From NCBI GenBank assembly GCA_030037055.1, contig JASHRZ010000421.1, forward strand, positions 1 to 18,764: a stretch of DNA of 18,764 bases, read 5' to 3'. The stretch comes from Alphaproteobacteria bacterium. GTDB taxonomy: Bacteria; Pseudomonadota; Alphaproteobacteria; ATCC43930; CGMCC-115725. Under the pieces are notes generated by a model. The model saw only the letters and a list, made by a program, of their open reading frames with translations. It searched no databases and was not told where the DNA came from. The translations under genes and the position numbers were made by a program. Positions 1 through 7,345 of this stretch are shown piece by piece (the stretch's first letter is position 1; each line of letters starts with the position of its first letter).

Positions 1-1584
1 CTCGACGCCGCCGCGCGCGAGCGGCTGGTGGGCCTGCCAATCTGGGACATTGCCGTGCAGACCGAGGGCAAGGCCAGCCAGCGGGTGAAGAGCTATGCGA
101 GGCTGGTCGCCGACCCGCTGCTGCGCCAGGCAATCGAGCTCAACGGCTTCGAAGAGGCACGGCACAAGACGGTGCTGGCGAACATGGTTCAGGCCTACGG
201 CATCACGCTTGCGCCGGAGCCCGACTATCTCGCGCCGCGCGACGCCGAATGGGCGTTCATGGTAACCGGCTACAGCGAGTGCATCGACAGCTTCTTTGCC
301 TTCGGCTTGTTCGAGCTGGCGAAGCGCTCGGGCTATTTCCCGCCGGCGCTGGTCGACACCTTCGAGCCGGTCATGCAGGAGGAAGGCCGTCACATCACTT
401 TCTTCGTCAATTGGGTGGCCTGGCATCGGCGCAATCTGCCGTGGTGGCGCAAGCCGCTGTTCCAGGCCAGGATTCTCGCCGTCTGGGCCTTCCTGATCTG
501 GGAACGCATCGGCATCGCGCACGATCTCGGCGGCGCGCCGCAGGACAACAACTTCACCGTCACCGGCAGCAAGTCGGTCGGCGTCGACGTCACTGCGGCC
601 GAGCTGATGGATGTCTGCCTCGCGGAGAACGACCGGCGGCTCGTCGGCTATGATCCTCGCCTACTGCGCCCGCGCTTCGTGCCGGCCCTGGTGCGGTTGG
701 CACGGCGCTTCCTGCCGAAGGCCGCGGCGGTGCCGATTGGATCGGAAGCGCACAAGGCGCTGTTCTGCCGGCACTTCCAGGACACCTACCGGCACTATGT
801 GCCGGAGGAGCTGCCCTGGCCTGAGCTTGACGAGGCCCCCCTGCAGCGGCTGCGCTCGGTGCCGTTCTGGCAGGAAGTGCTGCACACGGAGCTGCGTGCC
901 GGCGCCATCGTCAAGGCATTTTCCGCCACCGTCGACGATCCCGTGATGAAGCTGGCGATCGACCTACAGGGCTTCGAGGAGACGCGCCATGCCGAGCTGA
1001 TCCGCGTCATGATCCGACGCTACGGCATCGAGGTCAGCGAACAGCCACTCGATCCGCTGCCCGCTGATATCGAGACCGCATTCAAGGATTTCGGCTTCGG
1101 CGAGTGCATGGATTCCTTCCTTGGCTTCGGCGTGTTCAAGATAGCGCGCGAGGCGGGATTCCTGCCCGATGAAATGTTCGCGATCTTCGACACGCTGATG
1201 TATGAGGAAACGCGGCACATCGTCTTCTTCGTCAACTGGATGGCCTGGCGCCAGGTGCAGCTGGGCAAGGGAGCGCGTTGGCGGCGGGCCGCCACCTCGC
1301 TGCGGTTCTACCTCCGGGCGCTTAAGCGGATGATCGGCACCGCCCGGCGCGGCGCTGAGGCCAATGACGGCAAGGATTTTGCGGCAACCCAGGCGAGCGT
1401 TTTCCTCGACGGCTTCACCTTCCGCCGCTTGCTTGAGGATTGCTGTGGCGAAAACGCCCGTCGCATGAGCGCGGTCGACGAAGCGCTGCTGCGCCCGGCC
1501 CTGCTGCCCCGTCTCGCCGACGTCGCGTTGGCGATCCTGCGGCTCTGGCCCGCCAGCAGGCGCCCGGCTGCGCCCGCCCCGTGA
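1..1584 (+). CDS. Ferritin-like di-iron protein, tandemly duplicated (5' partial)
   Basis: The reading frame is open from the first base, so the true start is probably upstream; the GTG at 28 is only the first start-like codon in view. Numbering from that codon, the protein shows the carboxylate/His pattern of a ferritin-like four-helix di-iron fold twice. The first set is E13, E43-x-x-H46, E84 and E119-x-x-H122. The second is E288, E318-x-x-H321, E359 and E394-x-x-H397. All matching residues are exactly 275 apart, and strings such as FFVNW recur at the same offset, so the gene arose by internal duplication. It ends 61 bp before the hpnL-like gene on the same strand and may share its transcript. 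The fold and metal binding are inferred from the motif pattern. The reaction (oxygenase, oxidase or storage) is unknown, and I recognise no named gene. Confidence 0.75.
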   Translation, partial: LDAAARERLVGLPIWDIAVQTEGKASQRVKSYARLVADPLLRQAIELNGFEEARHKTVLANMVQAYGITLAPEPDYLAPRDAEWAFMVTGYSECIDSFFAFGLFELAKRSGYFPPALVDTFEPVMQEEGRHITFFVNWVAWHRRNLPWWRKPLFQARILAVWAFLIWERIGIAHDLGGAPQDNNFTVTGSKSVGVDVTAAELMDVCLAENDRRLVGYDPRLLRPRFVPALVRLARRFLPKAAAVPIGSEAHKALFCRHFQDTYRHYVPEELPWPELDEAPLQRLRSVPFWQEVLHTELRAGAIVKAFSATVDDPVMKLAIDLQGFEETRHAELIRVMIRRYGIEVSEQPLDPLPADIETAFKDFGFGECMDSFLGFGVFKIAREAGFLPDEMFAIFDTLMYEETRHIVFFVNWMAWRQVQLGKGARWRRAATSLRFYLRALKRMIGTARRGAEANDGKDFAATQASVFLDGFTFRRLLEDCCGENARRMSAVDEALLRPALLPRLADVALAILRLWPASRRPAAPAP

Positions 1585-1645
1585 CCCGCCGCACCCGACG
1601 GCAGCGCGGCGATCCCGGGCGATTGCGCGCGACCTTGGCGCAGGG

Positions 1646-2668
1646 ATGAAGACCATCACCGTCCTGCTGGCGATCTGCGGCCTGCTGCTGGGCACGGCAC
1701 TGGTCGGCTATTTCGGCTTCGGCGAAGTCGGGCACGCGTTGCTGGCGGTGCGCTGGACCGGGTTCCTCGCGATCCTTGCCTATCACCTTGCCGGCATCGC
1801 GCTGCTTGGTCTGTGCTGGTATCTGCTGACGCCGCGACCCGCGCCGCTGCGGGCTTTTCTCTGGGGGCGCCTCATCCGCGATTCCGCCTCGGAGGTCCTG
1901 CCGCTGTCGCAGCTCGGGGGTTTCGTCATGGGCGCGCGTGCGGCGACGCTGCTGGGCATCAGCGGTGCCGCCGCGGCGGCCTCGACCATCGTCGATGTGA
2001 CGCTGGAGGTCACGGGGCAGCTGGGATACATCGCGCTGGGCCTCGTCCTGCTGGCCTGGATGCAGCCGAACGACCCGCTGATCGGCTGGATGGCCTTTGG
2101 CCTGGTTGCGGGGCTGGTCCTGGTGATCGGCTTCATCCTCGTCCAGCGCCATGGTCTCGGCCTCATGGAGCGCCTTGTCCGGCGGATCGGGCAGCGCTGG
2201 AGCAAGGATCGCGCGTTCGAGCAGCCGCTCAATCTGGAGATCCACGAGATCTACCGCCATCCGCGCGCGCTTTATCGCGCGGGCCTCTTGCATTGGGCGG
2301 CGTGGGTCGCGACCAGCTTCGAGGCGTGGCTTGCGCTCCATTTCATGGGCGCCCCGCTCGGCGTAGGCGCGGTAATCGTGATCGAGAGCTTGCTCTACGC
2401 CGCGCGCAGCGTCGCCTTCGCGGTGCCAAATGCGGTCGGCGTCCAGGAGGGTGCCTATATCATGCTCGGCGCCGCGTTCGGCCTGACGCCGGAGGTGGCG
2501 CTCGCACTCTCACTGCTGAAGCGCGCGCGCGACCTCGTCATCGGCGTGCCGGCGTTGATCGCCTGGCAGATCCTGGAAAGCCGCCGGCTGCTGATCGGTC
2601 TCGGACGGCCGGCCGTGGTGCCGTCGTTTACGACTTGCGGTGGCGAGACCGAGGGTGCTGATTCCTGA
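1646..2668 (+). CDS. hpnL: HpnL-family integral membrane protein (lysyl-PG synthase TM-type fold)
   Basis: This 340-residue, strongly hydrophobic protein has about eight predicted membrane spans. It carries blocks typical of the HpnL/UPF0104 family: LPLSQLGGFVMGAR near residue 85, a following IVDVTLEVTGQLGY stretch, and VPNAVGVQEGAYIMLGAA near residue 265. HpnL proteins are encoded with hopanoid biosynthesis genes in many Alphaproteobacteria and resemble the flippase-like membrane part of lysylphosphatidylglycerol synthase. They are thought to act in inner-membrane lipid handling, but the reaction is not established. The ATG at 1646 follows a GCAGGG stretch and begins a hydrophobic first span. 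The gene lies downstream of the ferritin-like gene on the same strand, and a hairpin sits directly after its stop. No other hopanoid gene is visible, so the hopanoid link is inferred from family membership only. Confidence 0.75.
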   Translation: MKTITVLLAICGLLLGTALVGYFGFGEVGHALLAVRWTGFLAILAYHLAGIALLGLCWYLLTPRPAPLRAFLWGRLIRDSASEVLPLSQLGGFVMGARAATLLGISGAAAAASTIVDVTLEVTGQLGYIALGLVLLAWMQPNDPLIGWMAFGLVAGLVLVIGFILVQRHGLGLMERLVRRIGQRWSKDRAFEQPLNLEIHEIYRHPRALYRAGLLHWAAWVATSFEAWLALHFMGAPLGVGAVIVIESLLYAARSVAFAVPNAVGVQEGAYIMLGAAFGLTPEVALALSLLKRARDLVIGVPALIAWQILESRRLLIGLGRPAVVPSFTTCGGETEGADS

Positions 2669-2687
2669 GCACCGGCGGAACCGGTGC
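2669..2687. terminator. Hairpin between convergent hpnL and nikR
   Basis: GCACCGG and CCGGTGC form a perfect 7-bp stem with a 5-base loop (CGGAA), starting on the base after the hpnL stop codon. The two flanking genes converge here, which suits a terminator used from either side. No T-run follows on either strand, so this is not a classical intrinsic terminator. Confidence 0.4.
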
Positions 2688-2730
2688 AGCTGCCGCGCCA
2701 TGCGCGCCGACCGCCGATCGCTGCAAAAGC

Positions 2731-3207
2731 CTAACCGGCCTTGCGCGCGTGAACATGCGGGTGCCAGTGCGTCGGGCCGCCGCCGTGCGGGTGCTTTTGC
2801 CGTTCGATGTCGACCGGCACCATGAAGGTCCGGCCGTGGCGCACGCCGCGCTCGGCGATGACGCGATCGGCGAGGTTCTGGACCTCCCGCGTCTTCCCCT
2901 GCAGCACCGTCACCTCCAGGCAGCTCTCGTGATCGAGATGAACATGCATCGCAGCGAGCGACAGATTGTGATGGTCGTGGAAGGAGCGCGTCAGGCGTTT
3001 TGAGAGTTCCCGTTGCTCGTGGTCGTAGACGTAAACGAGCGCCGCCACGCAGTCGGCCGTGGGGTCCACTTTCTCATTCACCTGCCTTATGCCGGCCCGG
3101 GCCAGATCCCGGATGGCTTCCGACCGGTTCTGGTAGCCGCGGCCTTCGATCATGCGATCGAGCTCCGCCATGATGTCGTCGTCGAGGGTGATCGTTACGC
3201 GATGCAT
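2731..3207 (-). CDS. nikR: Nickel-responsive transcriptional regulator NikR
   Basis: This 158-residue protein aligns well with E. coli NikR (133 residues). Residues 1-45 form the ribbon-helix-helix DNA-binding domain (MHRVTITLDD, then GYQNRSEAIRD). Residues 53-133 form the ACT-like nickel-sensing domain. The high-affinity square-planar nickel ligands are all present: H77, H88, H90 and C96, equivalent to E. coli H76, H87, H89 and C95. The C-terminus is extended and His-rich, with H139, H141, H147, H149, H151 and H153. The ATG is preceded by a GGAGGAG Shine-Dalgarno sequence 5 bp upstream. A NikR operator lies 28-55 bp upstream of the start, so autoregulation is likely. In known systems Ni-bound NikR represses nickel uptake genes. 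No intact nickel transporter, hydrogenase or urease gene is in this window, only a receptor remnant next door. Confidence 0.95.
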   Translation of the reverse strand: MHRVTITLDDDIMAELDRMIEGRGYQNRSEAIRDLARAGIRQVNEKVDPTADCVAALVYVYDHEQRELSKRLTRSFHDHHNLSLAAMHVHLDHESCLEVTVLQGKTREVQNLADRVIAERGVRHGRTFMVPVDIERQKHPHGGGPTHWHPHVHARKAG

Positions 3208-3234
3208 AGGGCTCCTCCCTTGAGAGATCAGAAT

Positions 3235-3262
3235 GTATGATGATTATCTATAGACGTCATAT
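3235..3262. promoter_or_regulatory. NikR operator (GTATGA-N16-TCATAT)
   Basis: The sequence shows GTATGA at 3235-3240 and TCATAT at 3257-3262, separated by exactly 16 bases. This is the spacing of the E. coli NikR site GTATGA-N16-TCATAC, with one mismatch in the last base. The intervening AT-rich bases can supply a -10 element for nikR on the - strand. The site sits between nikR and a decayed TonB-dependent receptor, so it could once have controlled both divergent genes. Confidence 0.8.
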
Positions 3263-3387
3263 CAGAGATGGGGTTAGGCTACTGGTTCCCTTCGGCGATT
3301 GAACAGGGAATATGGCGAGAGCGCGGGCCCGATGCCGTAACTAGGCGGCGAGCCGAGCGTGACAAGGACCACTGGCGAATGCCGGGA

Positions 3388-4201
3388 AGGCAGTTTACCG
3401 CAAGCGCTTTCCATATCTCCAGCTCACTCAATCTGTTCAACGACTTCACGCATTTTCTCGTCGACCCCGTGCATGGCGACCAGGAAGACCAGTTCGAGAA
3501 CCGCAACGTGCTCGGCAATGCGGCGTCCTACACCGTCCCGGTCACGCTCGGCGAGTTTCGCGGCAAGCTCTTGATGGGCGGGATTGACGCGCTATGACAC
3601 CCTTGACGTCGGCCGGCTGCCCAGCGAAGGCCATGGCGTTGAGCTCGGCGCAGACTGCCCGCGTCCTTCTCCAATCATGACGATGTAAGTCTGTTCGCCG
3701 GGGCGCTCTACCTGCCGGCGACGACTGATTGGACGCCGTGGTTTCCGCGCCGACTACCAGCATGGGACGGACGATGATTTGCTGGCGGCGCTGCATGAGA
3801 GGGCCGGCTACACCAACGGCGCCAGAGGCCAGCAGCTGGTCCAACCCAAGGCCAGTCTGATCTTTGCGCCGAGGAAGGATCTGGAATTCTACGCCTCGGC
3901 GGGGAGGGCTTTCACAGTGCCGACCTCCGCGGCGTCAACCAGGACCGGAGTGTCGATCTCGGCCTTCCGTCGACGCCGCTGTTGGCAAGGCAATATGGCG
4001 AAGAAGTGAGCGCGCGTGCCGAACCGCTGCAGAGCCTCACGCTGACCTCGGCGGTCTACAACCTCTGGGCCGGCGGCCGAGTTCCGGTACGTCGACCGAT
4101 TGCAATCGGAGATTTCTGCCTGTCCGGACGGACGCGCCGATATTCACGAACATTCCCTCGAGTCCCTCATGGCTAGGGTCTCGATCTCGAAGCTGTTCTA
4201 A
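3388..4201 (+). pseudogene. TonB-dependent outer-membrane receptor remnant (frameshifted, truncated)
   Basis: TonB-dependent receptor beta-barrel sequence can be followed across this stretch only by switching reading frame five times. Frame 1 gives FNDFTHFLVDPVHGDQEDQF (about 3435-3495). Frame 2 gives RYDTLDVGRLPSEG (from 3590). Frame 1 gives NHDDVSLFAGALY (from 3673). Frame 2 gives DYQHGTDDDLLAALHERAGY, then LIFAPRKDLEFYASAGR (3752-3905). Frame 1 gives GFHSADLRGVNQDRS to SAVYNLW (3907-4068). Frame 2 gives FRYVDRLQSEI to a C-terminal phenylalanine and TAA at 4199-4201. The signal peptide, TonB box and plug are absent, and a piece of barrel is missing near 4070. A terminal Phe is typical of outer-membrane barrels. 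The adjacent NikR operator suggests the ancestor imported nickel chelates. The gene cannot make a working receptor. Confidence 0.8.
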
Positions 4202-4278
4202 TCGGCTGCCAGAACGTGGCCGCATCTCCACTGGGATTTCCGGAGCGAGCCATCCACGAGCGCGCCCCGCACCGACGC

Positions 4279-4640
4279 TCAGGCTTTCTGTAGCAGCCGT
4301 TTCACTGCATCCAGCAAGGCCCGCGGCCTGAATGGCTTCGCCAGCGTCTCTTACCCATCACCTTCGCCCCTTCGAGAAGGACAGGATTGCGCAGCTCGCC
4401 GCCGGCCGATATCGCCAGGGACTTGACCGTCGGCCGGCGGGCACTGATCTCGCGCATGGTCGCGATACCCTCCTTGTGCGGCATGAGCAGGTCGGTGATG
4501 ACGAGATCGGCATCGTGGCGCTCCAGCACCGCCAGCCCTTCGGCGCCGTCCCGCGCCTCGAGCAGCGTATGCCCGGTCGGCTTCAGGATGCGCAGACCGC
4601 GCATCGCCGCATCGTCCTCGATCACCGGAATCGTCGCCAT
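4279..4640 (-). pseudogene. CheY-like response regulator receiver domain, frameshifted
   Basis: The ATG at 4640 begins MATIPVIEDDAAMR, a receiver-domain start with the acidic pair. VITDLLMP carries the phospho-acceptor Asp, and LAISAGG follows. The frame then runs off: the conserved Lys-Pro motif and last helix (TLAKPFRPRALLDAVKRLLQ) are encoded in another frame, ending at TGA 4279-4281. The switch falls near 4347. Without correction the protein ends in an unrelated tail at 4302 and lacks the conserved lysine. About two residues also seem missing after DDAAMR. An intact copy would be a stand-alone single-domain regulator of roughly 120 residues. A sequencing error could mimic the frameshift, but the neighbouring receptor is also decayed, which favours true decay. 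Confidence 0.7.
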
Positions 4641-4753
4641 GAGCGCCTCTTCGCGCCGATTGTGGCCAAGCGCATGCGGCAAGAAAAGCGCACTGCCGCT
4701 CGGGCGGCATGCTCATCGGCATCAATCCCGCCTGCGGCAGCCTCCAGACCGGA

Positions 4754-4767
4754 TTGATCCACCTCAA
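4754..4767. promoter_or_regulatory. Possible FNR/FixK-type box upstream of chaB-like gene
   Basis: TTGAT-CCAC-CTCAA differs by one base from the FNR/FixK consensus TTGAT-N4-ATCAA. Its centre lies about 57 bp before the ChaB-family start codon, a plausible activator position. It is also about 114 bp upstream of the decayed response regulator on the other strand. A single near-match can occur by chance. Confidence 0.3.
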
Positions 4768-4817
4768 TACGCCGCTGCGCTCCCGGCGCTATGTCTTGCG
4801 CCGGAAGGAATCGATCG

Positions 4818-5036
4818 ATGCCTTATTCAAGCAACGAGGCGCTGCCGATTTCGATCCGCGCGCATCTTCCGCCCCATGCGCAGGATATTTTTCGCGCCGC
4901 CTTCAATCACGCCTGGGAAAGTTACGGGATGCGCGAGCCGGGCCGCCGCGAGGAGATCGCCCACCGGGTCGCTTGGGCGGCGGTCAAGCGACGCTACCGC
5001 AAGGTGGGCGATCGCTGGGAACCGATCGCCGGCTAG
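4818..5036 (+). CDS. chaB: ChaB family protein
   Basis: This 72-residue protein begins MPYSSNEALP and continues with HLPPHAQDIFRAAFNHAW and HRVAWAAVKRRYRK, the conserved blocks of the ChaB family. ChaB was named as a putative regulator of the ChaA cation antiporter in E. coli, but its molecular role is poorly defined and no chaA is present here. The ATG at 4818 is chosen over an in-frame ATG at 4791 because AAGGA lies 8 bp upstream and ChaB proteins start at this point. The gene is intact although the sequence to its left is decayed. It converges on the SulP gene, with 10 bp between the two stop codons. Confidence 0.88.
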   Translation: MPYSSNEALPISIRAHLPPHAQDIFRAAFNHAWESYGMREPGRREEIAHRVAWAAVKRRYRKVGDRWEPIAG

Positions 5037-5046
5037 CTTCCCGGAC

Positions 5047-7254
5047 TTACTCGCTCATCGCCCGCAGCTCGTCCGAGGTGGCGCGCAGCCGGCGCGTCAT
5101 CTCCAGGAGCATGTTGTCGAGCAGCTTGATGCCGATCTCCGGGTGCTCGCGCAGGAGGACGGAATAGGCGTCGCGGTCGAGCAGGTAGCACTCCACATCC
5201 TCGTCGGCGACGATTGTCGCTGAACGCCGCGAGCCTTCGATGAAGGCCATATCGCCGACAATAGTGCCGACCCCCAGGCTGGCGACGCGCTTCATGCGCG
5301 TGGCGCCGGCGAAGAGAAGGCGCACGCTGACGCTGCCGCGCGTGAGGATCCACATTTCGTGAGCTTCCTCGCCTTCGCGGCAGACCACCGTGCCCGCGGG
5401 GAATCTGGCGGGCGTGAGCAGCGCCGCGACGATCGCCAGCTCGTCGGCGGTGAGGCCCCGCATCAGGTCGTGACGCTCCAGCGGCACGCTTTCCGAACTG
5501 GCGCGTACTTCGTGCGACAGCGCTTCCTCCTCCATCCATTCGAGCGCTGCATCGGCATCGGCAAAGACCGAGTCCGACGACAGCGGGACGCCGTTCTCGC
5601 GGCTTTTGAGGAGATCGACCAGCTCCGGCTGCAAGCTGGCGAAGAGCAGGCGCTTGCCGCCGCGGCGCGAACGCGCCGCTTCGTGCTGCAGGATGGCGGC
5701 GGCCGAGACGTCGATGTCGGTGACGGCGCGCATGTCGAGGGTGAGCATGTCCGCCTCGCGGAAGAGCTCGTTGATCTCGCGCGACAGCTCGTCCGCATTG
5801 GCGAAGAACATGACGCCTTGGAGTTCCAGAACGGCGCGGCGGCGCCCGGACTGGCGGAGGAGGACGACGTCGCCGGCCGGGCGCATGCGTTTGGAGACGA
5901 CCTCGTCGCCGCGGTAGCGCCGGCGCACGATCGATCGGCTCATATCGGCGATGAAGAGAAGACAGGCAAGGCCGATGCCGACCAGCACGCCGCCGATGAC
6001 GGCGCCGCTTGCGGTGATTGCCGTAACCACAGCGGCGACCGCCAGCGGGCGCCAACTGCCGCTGGCGATGAAGCGCGACGGGGCGATCAGCAGATCGCGC
6101 AGCAGCCGCAGGCTCCACTGGTCGAACAGCAGCACGGCGATTGCCAACAGGACCGCCCAGATGGCGATGGCCGGTATGACGCCCCAGACCAGCGACAGCG
6201 ATGCCTGAACCACGAGCAGCAGCGCGGCGGCGGTGAGCACCGACAGGCGGGAGCGGCCGCCCGCCTCGTAGTTGGCGGTGAGCTGCGCCGAGGAGGCCGC
6301 GGCGGCGATGCCCCCGACGAGAGCGGAGGCAAAGTTGCCCACGCCCTGGCCGAAGACGTCGCGCGCCGCCTCGGTGCGGACATGGGAAAGGTTCTGCGCC
6401 ACACGATAAGCGAGCAGCGATTCGAGCGCCGCCACCAGCGCCAGCACCAGCGAGCTTAGCAGCAGCGCCGGCGCGATGCCGAGAAAGGCTTGCCGCGCGC
6501 TCGGCGACAACAGCGACAGGAAGGGCAGGCTCCGCGCGGCTGCGGATCCGGCGATGACCGTGGGCCCTAGCGGCGCGGCACCGAACGGCAGGCGCGCCAG
6601 GTGATAGAGGACGATCCCCAGCAGCAGCCCGACCAGCATCGCCGGCACGCGCCTCGACCAGGAGCCGAAATAGACGATGAAGACCGCCAAGCCCACGGCA
6701 AGGGCGGGCTCGGCCAAGCCCGCGAGCCCGCTCTCGGGCGACCATCCTCCAGGAAGGCCGGTCAGCTCTTCCAGTTGCTGGGCAATGACGAGGAAGGCCA
6801 CGCCATTGATGAAGCCCGCAAGCACTGGGTGCGGTGTGGATTTGATGATACGCTCGACGCCGGAAATGCTGAACAGCATCTGCCAGACACCGGCGAGAAG
6901 GCCGCAGAGCGACATGGCGTCAATGATCATGAAGCTGTGATCGGCGAAGGCGGGGTTTTGCAGCAGCCAGGCCGCCAGGCTGGCCTGAATGATCGAGATG
7001 CTCGCGCGCGGCGAGGAGATGACGAAGGACGGCGTTGCAAAGATCGCCGCGAAAATCGCCGCGAAGGCGCCGCCGGTGAGGCCGGCGCTGGCGCCTTGGG
7101 CCATGTTGTGCAGCCCAAGCGGTGCATAGGCCAGCACGCCCGAAGCGACGCAGACCGGCAACGCTACCAGCCCCGCCACGATGCCGGCCCCGATCTCGCG
7201 CCGCAGGAAATGGAGCTGCGCGGGCGCTATTCGGCCGACCATCTCGCTGCGCAT
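5047..7254 (-). CDS. SulP-family anion transporter with STAS and cyclic-nucleotide-binding domains
   Basis: From the ATG at 7254 the protein has 735 residues. Residues about 20-440 are the multi-span SulP/SLC26 transport core, with GIVAGLVALPVCVASGVLAYAPLG early and HPVLAGFINGVAFLV near residue 145. Residues about 465-575 are a STAS domain (VLELQGVMFFANADEL, then TDIDVSAAAILQHE). Residues about 600-725 are a cyclic-nucleotide-binding-like domain, with GTVVCREGEEAHEMWIL and the phosphate-cassette-like GDMAFIEGSRRSAT. The usual Glu of the cassette is Asp here, but the Arg is kept. The likely role is inner-membrane transport of an inorganic anion such as sulfate or bicarbonate, gated by a nucleotide or another ligand. 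The start is uncertain: GGGAGG is only 2 bp before 7254, an ATG follows at 7242, and the frame is open to a TTG at 7332. A CRP-type palindrome lies 92 bp upstream of 7254. Confidence 0.88.
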   Translation of the reverse strand: MRSEMVGRIAPAQLHFLRREIGAGIVAGLVALPVCVASGVLAYAPLGLHNMAQGASAGLTGGAFAAIFAAIFATPSFVISSPRASISIIQASLAAWLLQNPAFADHSFMIIDAMSLCGLLAGVWQMLFSISGVERIIKSTPHPVLAGFINGVAFLVIAQQLEELTGLPGGWSPESGLAGLAEPALAVGLAVFIVYFGSWSRRVPAMLVGLLLGIVLYHLARLPFGAAPLGPTVIAGSAAARSLPFLSLLSPSARQAFLGIAPALLLSSLVLALVAALESLLAYRVAQNLSHVRTEAARDVFGQGVGNFASALVGGIAAAASSAQLTANYEAGGRSRLSVLTAAALLLVVQASLSLVWGVIPAIAIWAVLLAIAVLLFDQWSLRLLRDLLIAPSRFIASGSWRPLAVAAVVTAITASGAVIGGVLVGIGLACLLFIADMSRSIVRRRYRGDEVVSKRMRPAGDVVLLRQSGRRRAVLELQGVMFFANADELSREINELFREADMLTLDMRAVTDIDVSAAAILQHEAARSRRGGKRLLFASLQPELVDLLKSRENGVPLSSDSVFADADAALEWMEEEALSHEVRASSESVPLERHDLMRGLTADELAIVAALLTPARFPAGTVVCREGEEAHEMWILTRGSVSVRLLFAGATRMKRVASLGVGTIVGDMAFIEGSRRSATIVADEDVECYLLDRDAYSVLLREHPEIGIKLLDNMLLEMTRRLRATSDELRAMSE

Positions 7255-7345
7255 CGCCTCCCACAAACGGCGGCATCCCCCGCCGCCTGAAGCCTGCCCG
7301 AGGATGATGACATCTGCGGGTTGGCCCTGCAACTCGTCGCGGCGC

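Noticed and set aside
964..2341. Antisense open frames opposite the ferritin-like and hpnL genes
   Set aside because: No domain motifs or convincing start sites; the + strand genes carry clear family signatures over the same bases.
3268..3387. Possible plug-domain sequence of the TonB receptor just after the NikR operator
   Set aside because: I could not find receptor-like residues in any frame here, so the pseudogene is started at 3388.
4709..5223. Alternative + strand frames overlapping the chaB-like gene
   Set aside because: The 4818 frame contains all conserved ChaB blocks and a good Shine-Dalgarno sequence; the others show no motif.
5359..6459. Long + strand open frame (366 residues) opposite the transporter
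   Set aside because: Antisense shadow of a well-supported gene; composition dominated by Arg, Ala, Asp and Gln with no recognisable motif.
5033..6745. Long - strand open frame (570 residues)
   Set aside because: It overlaps the SulP-STAS-CNB gene on the same strand in another frame. Its translation is Arg/Ala/Gly-rich low complexity, typical of a shadow frame in GC-rich DNA.
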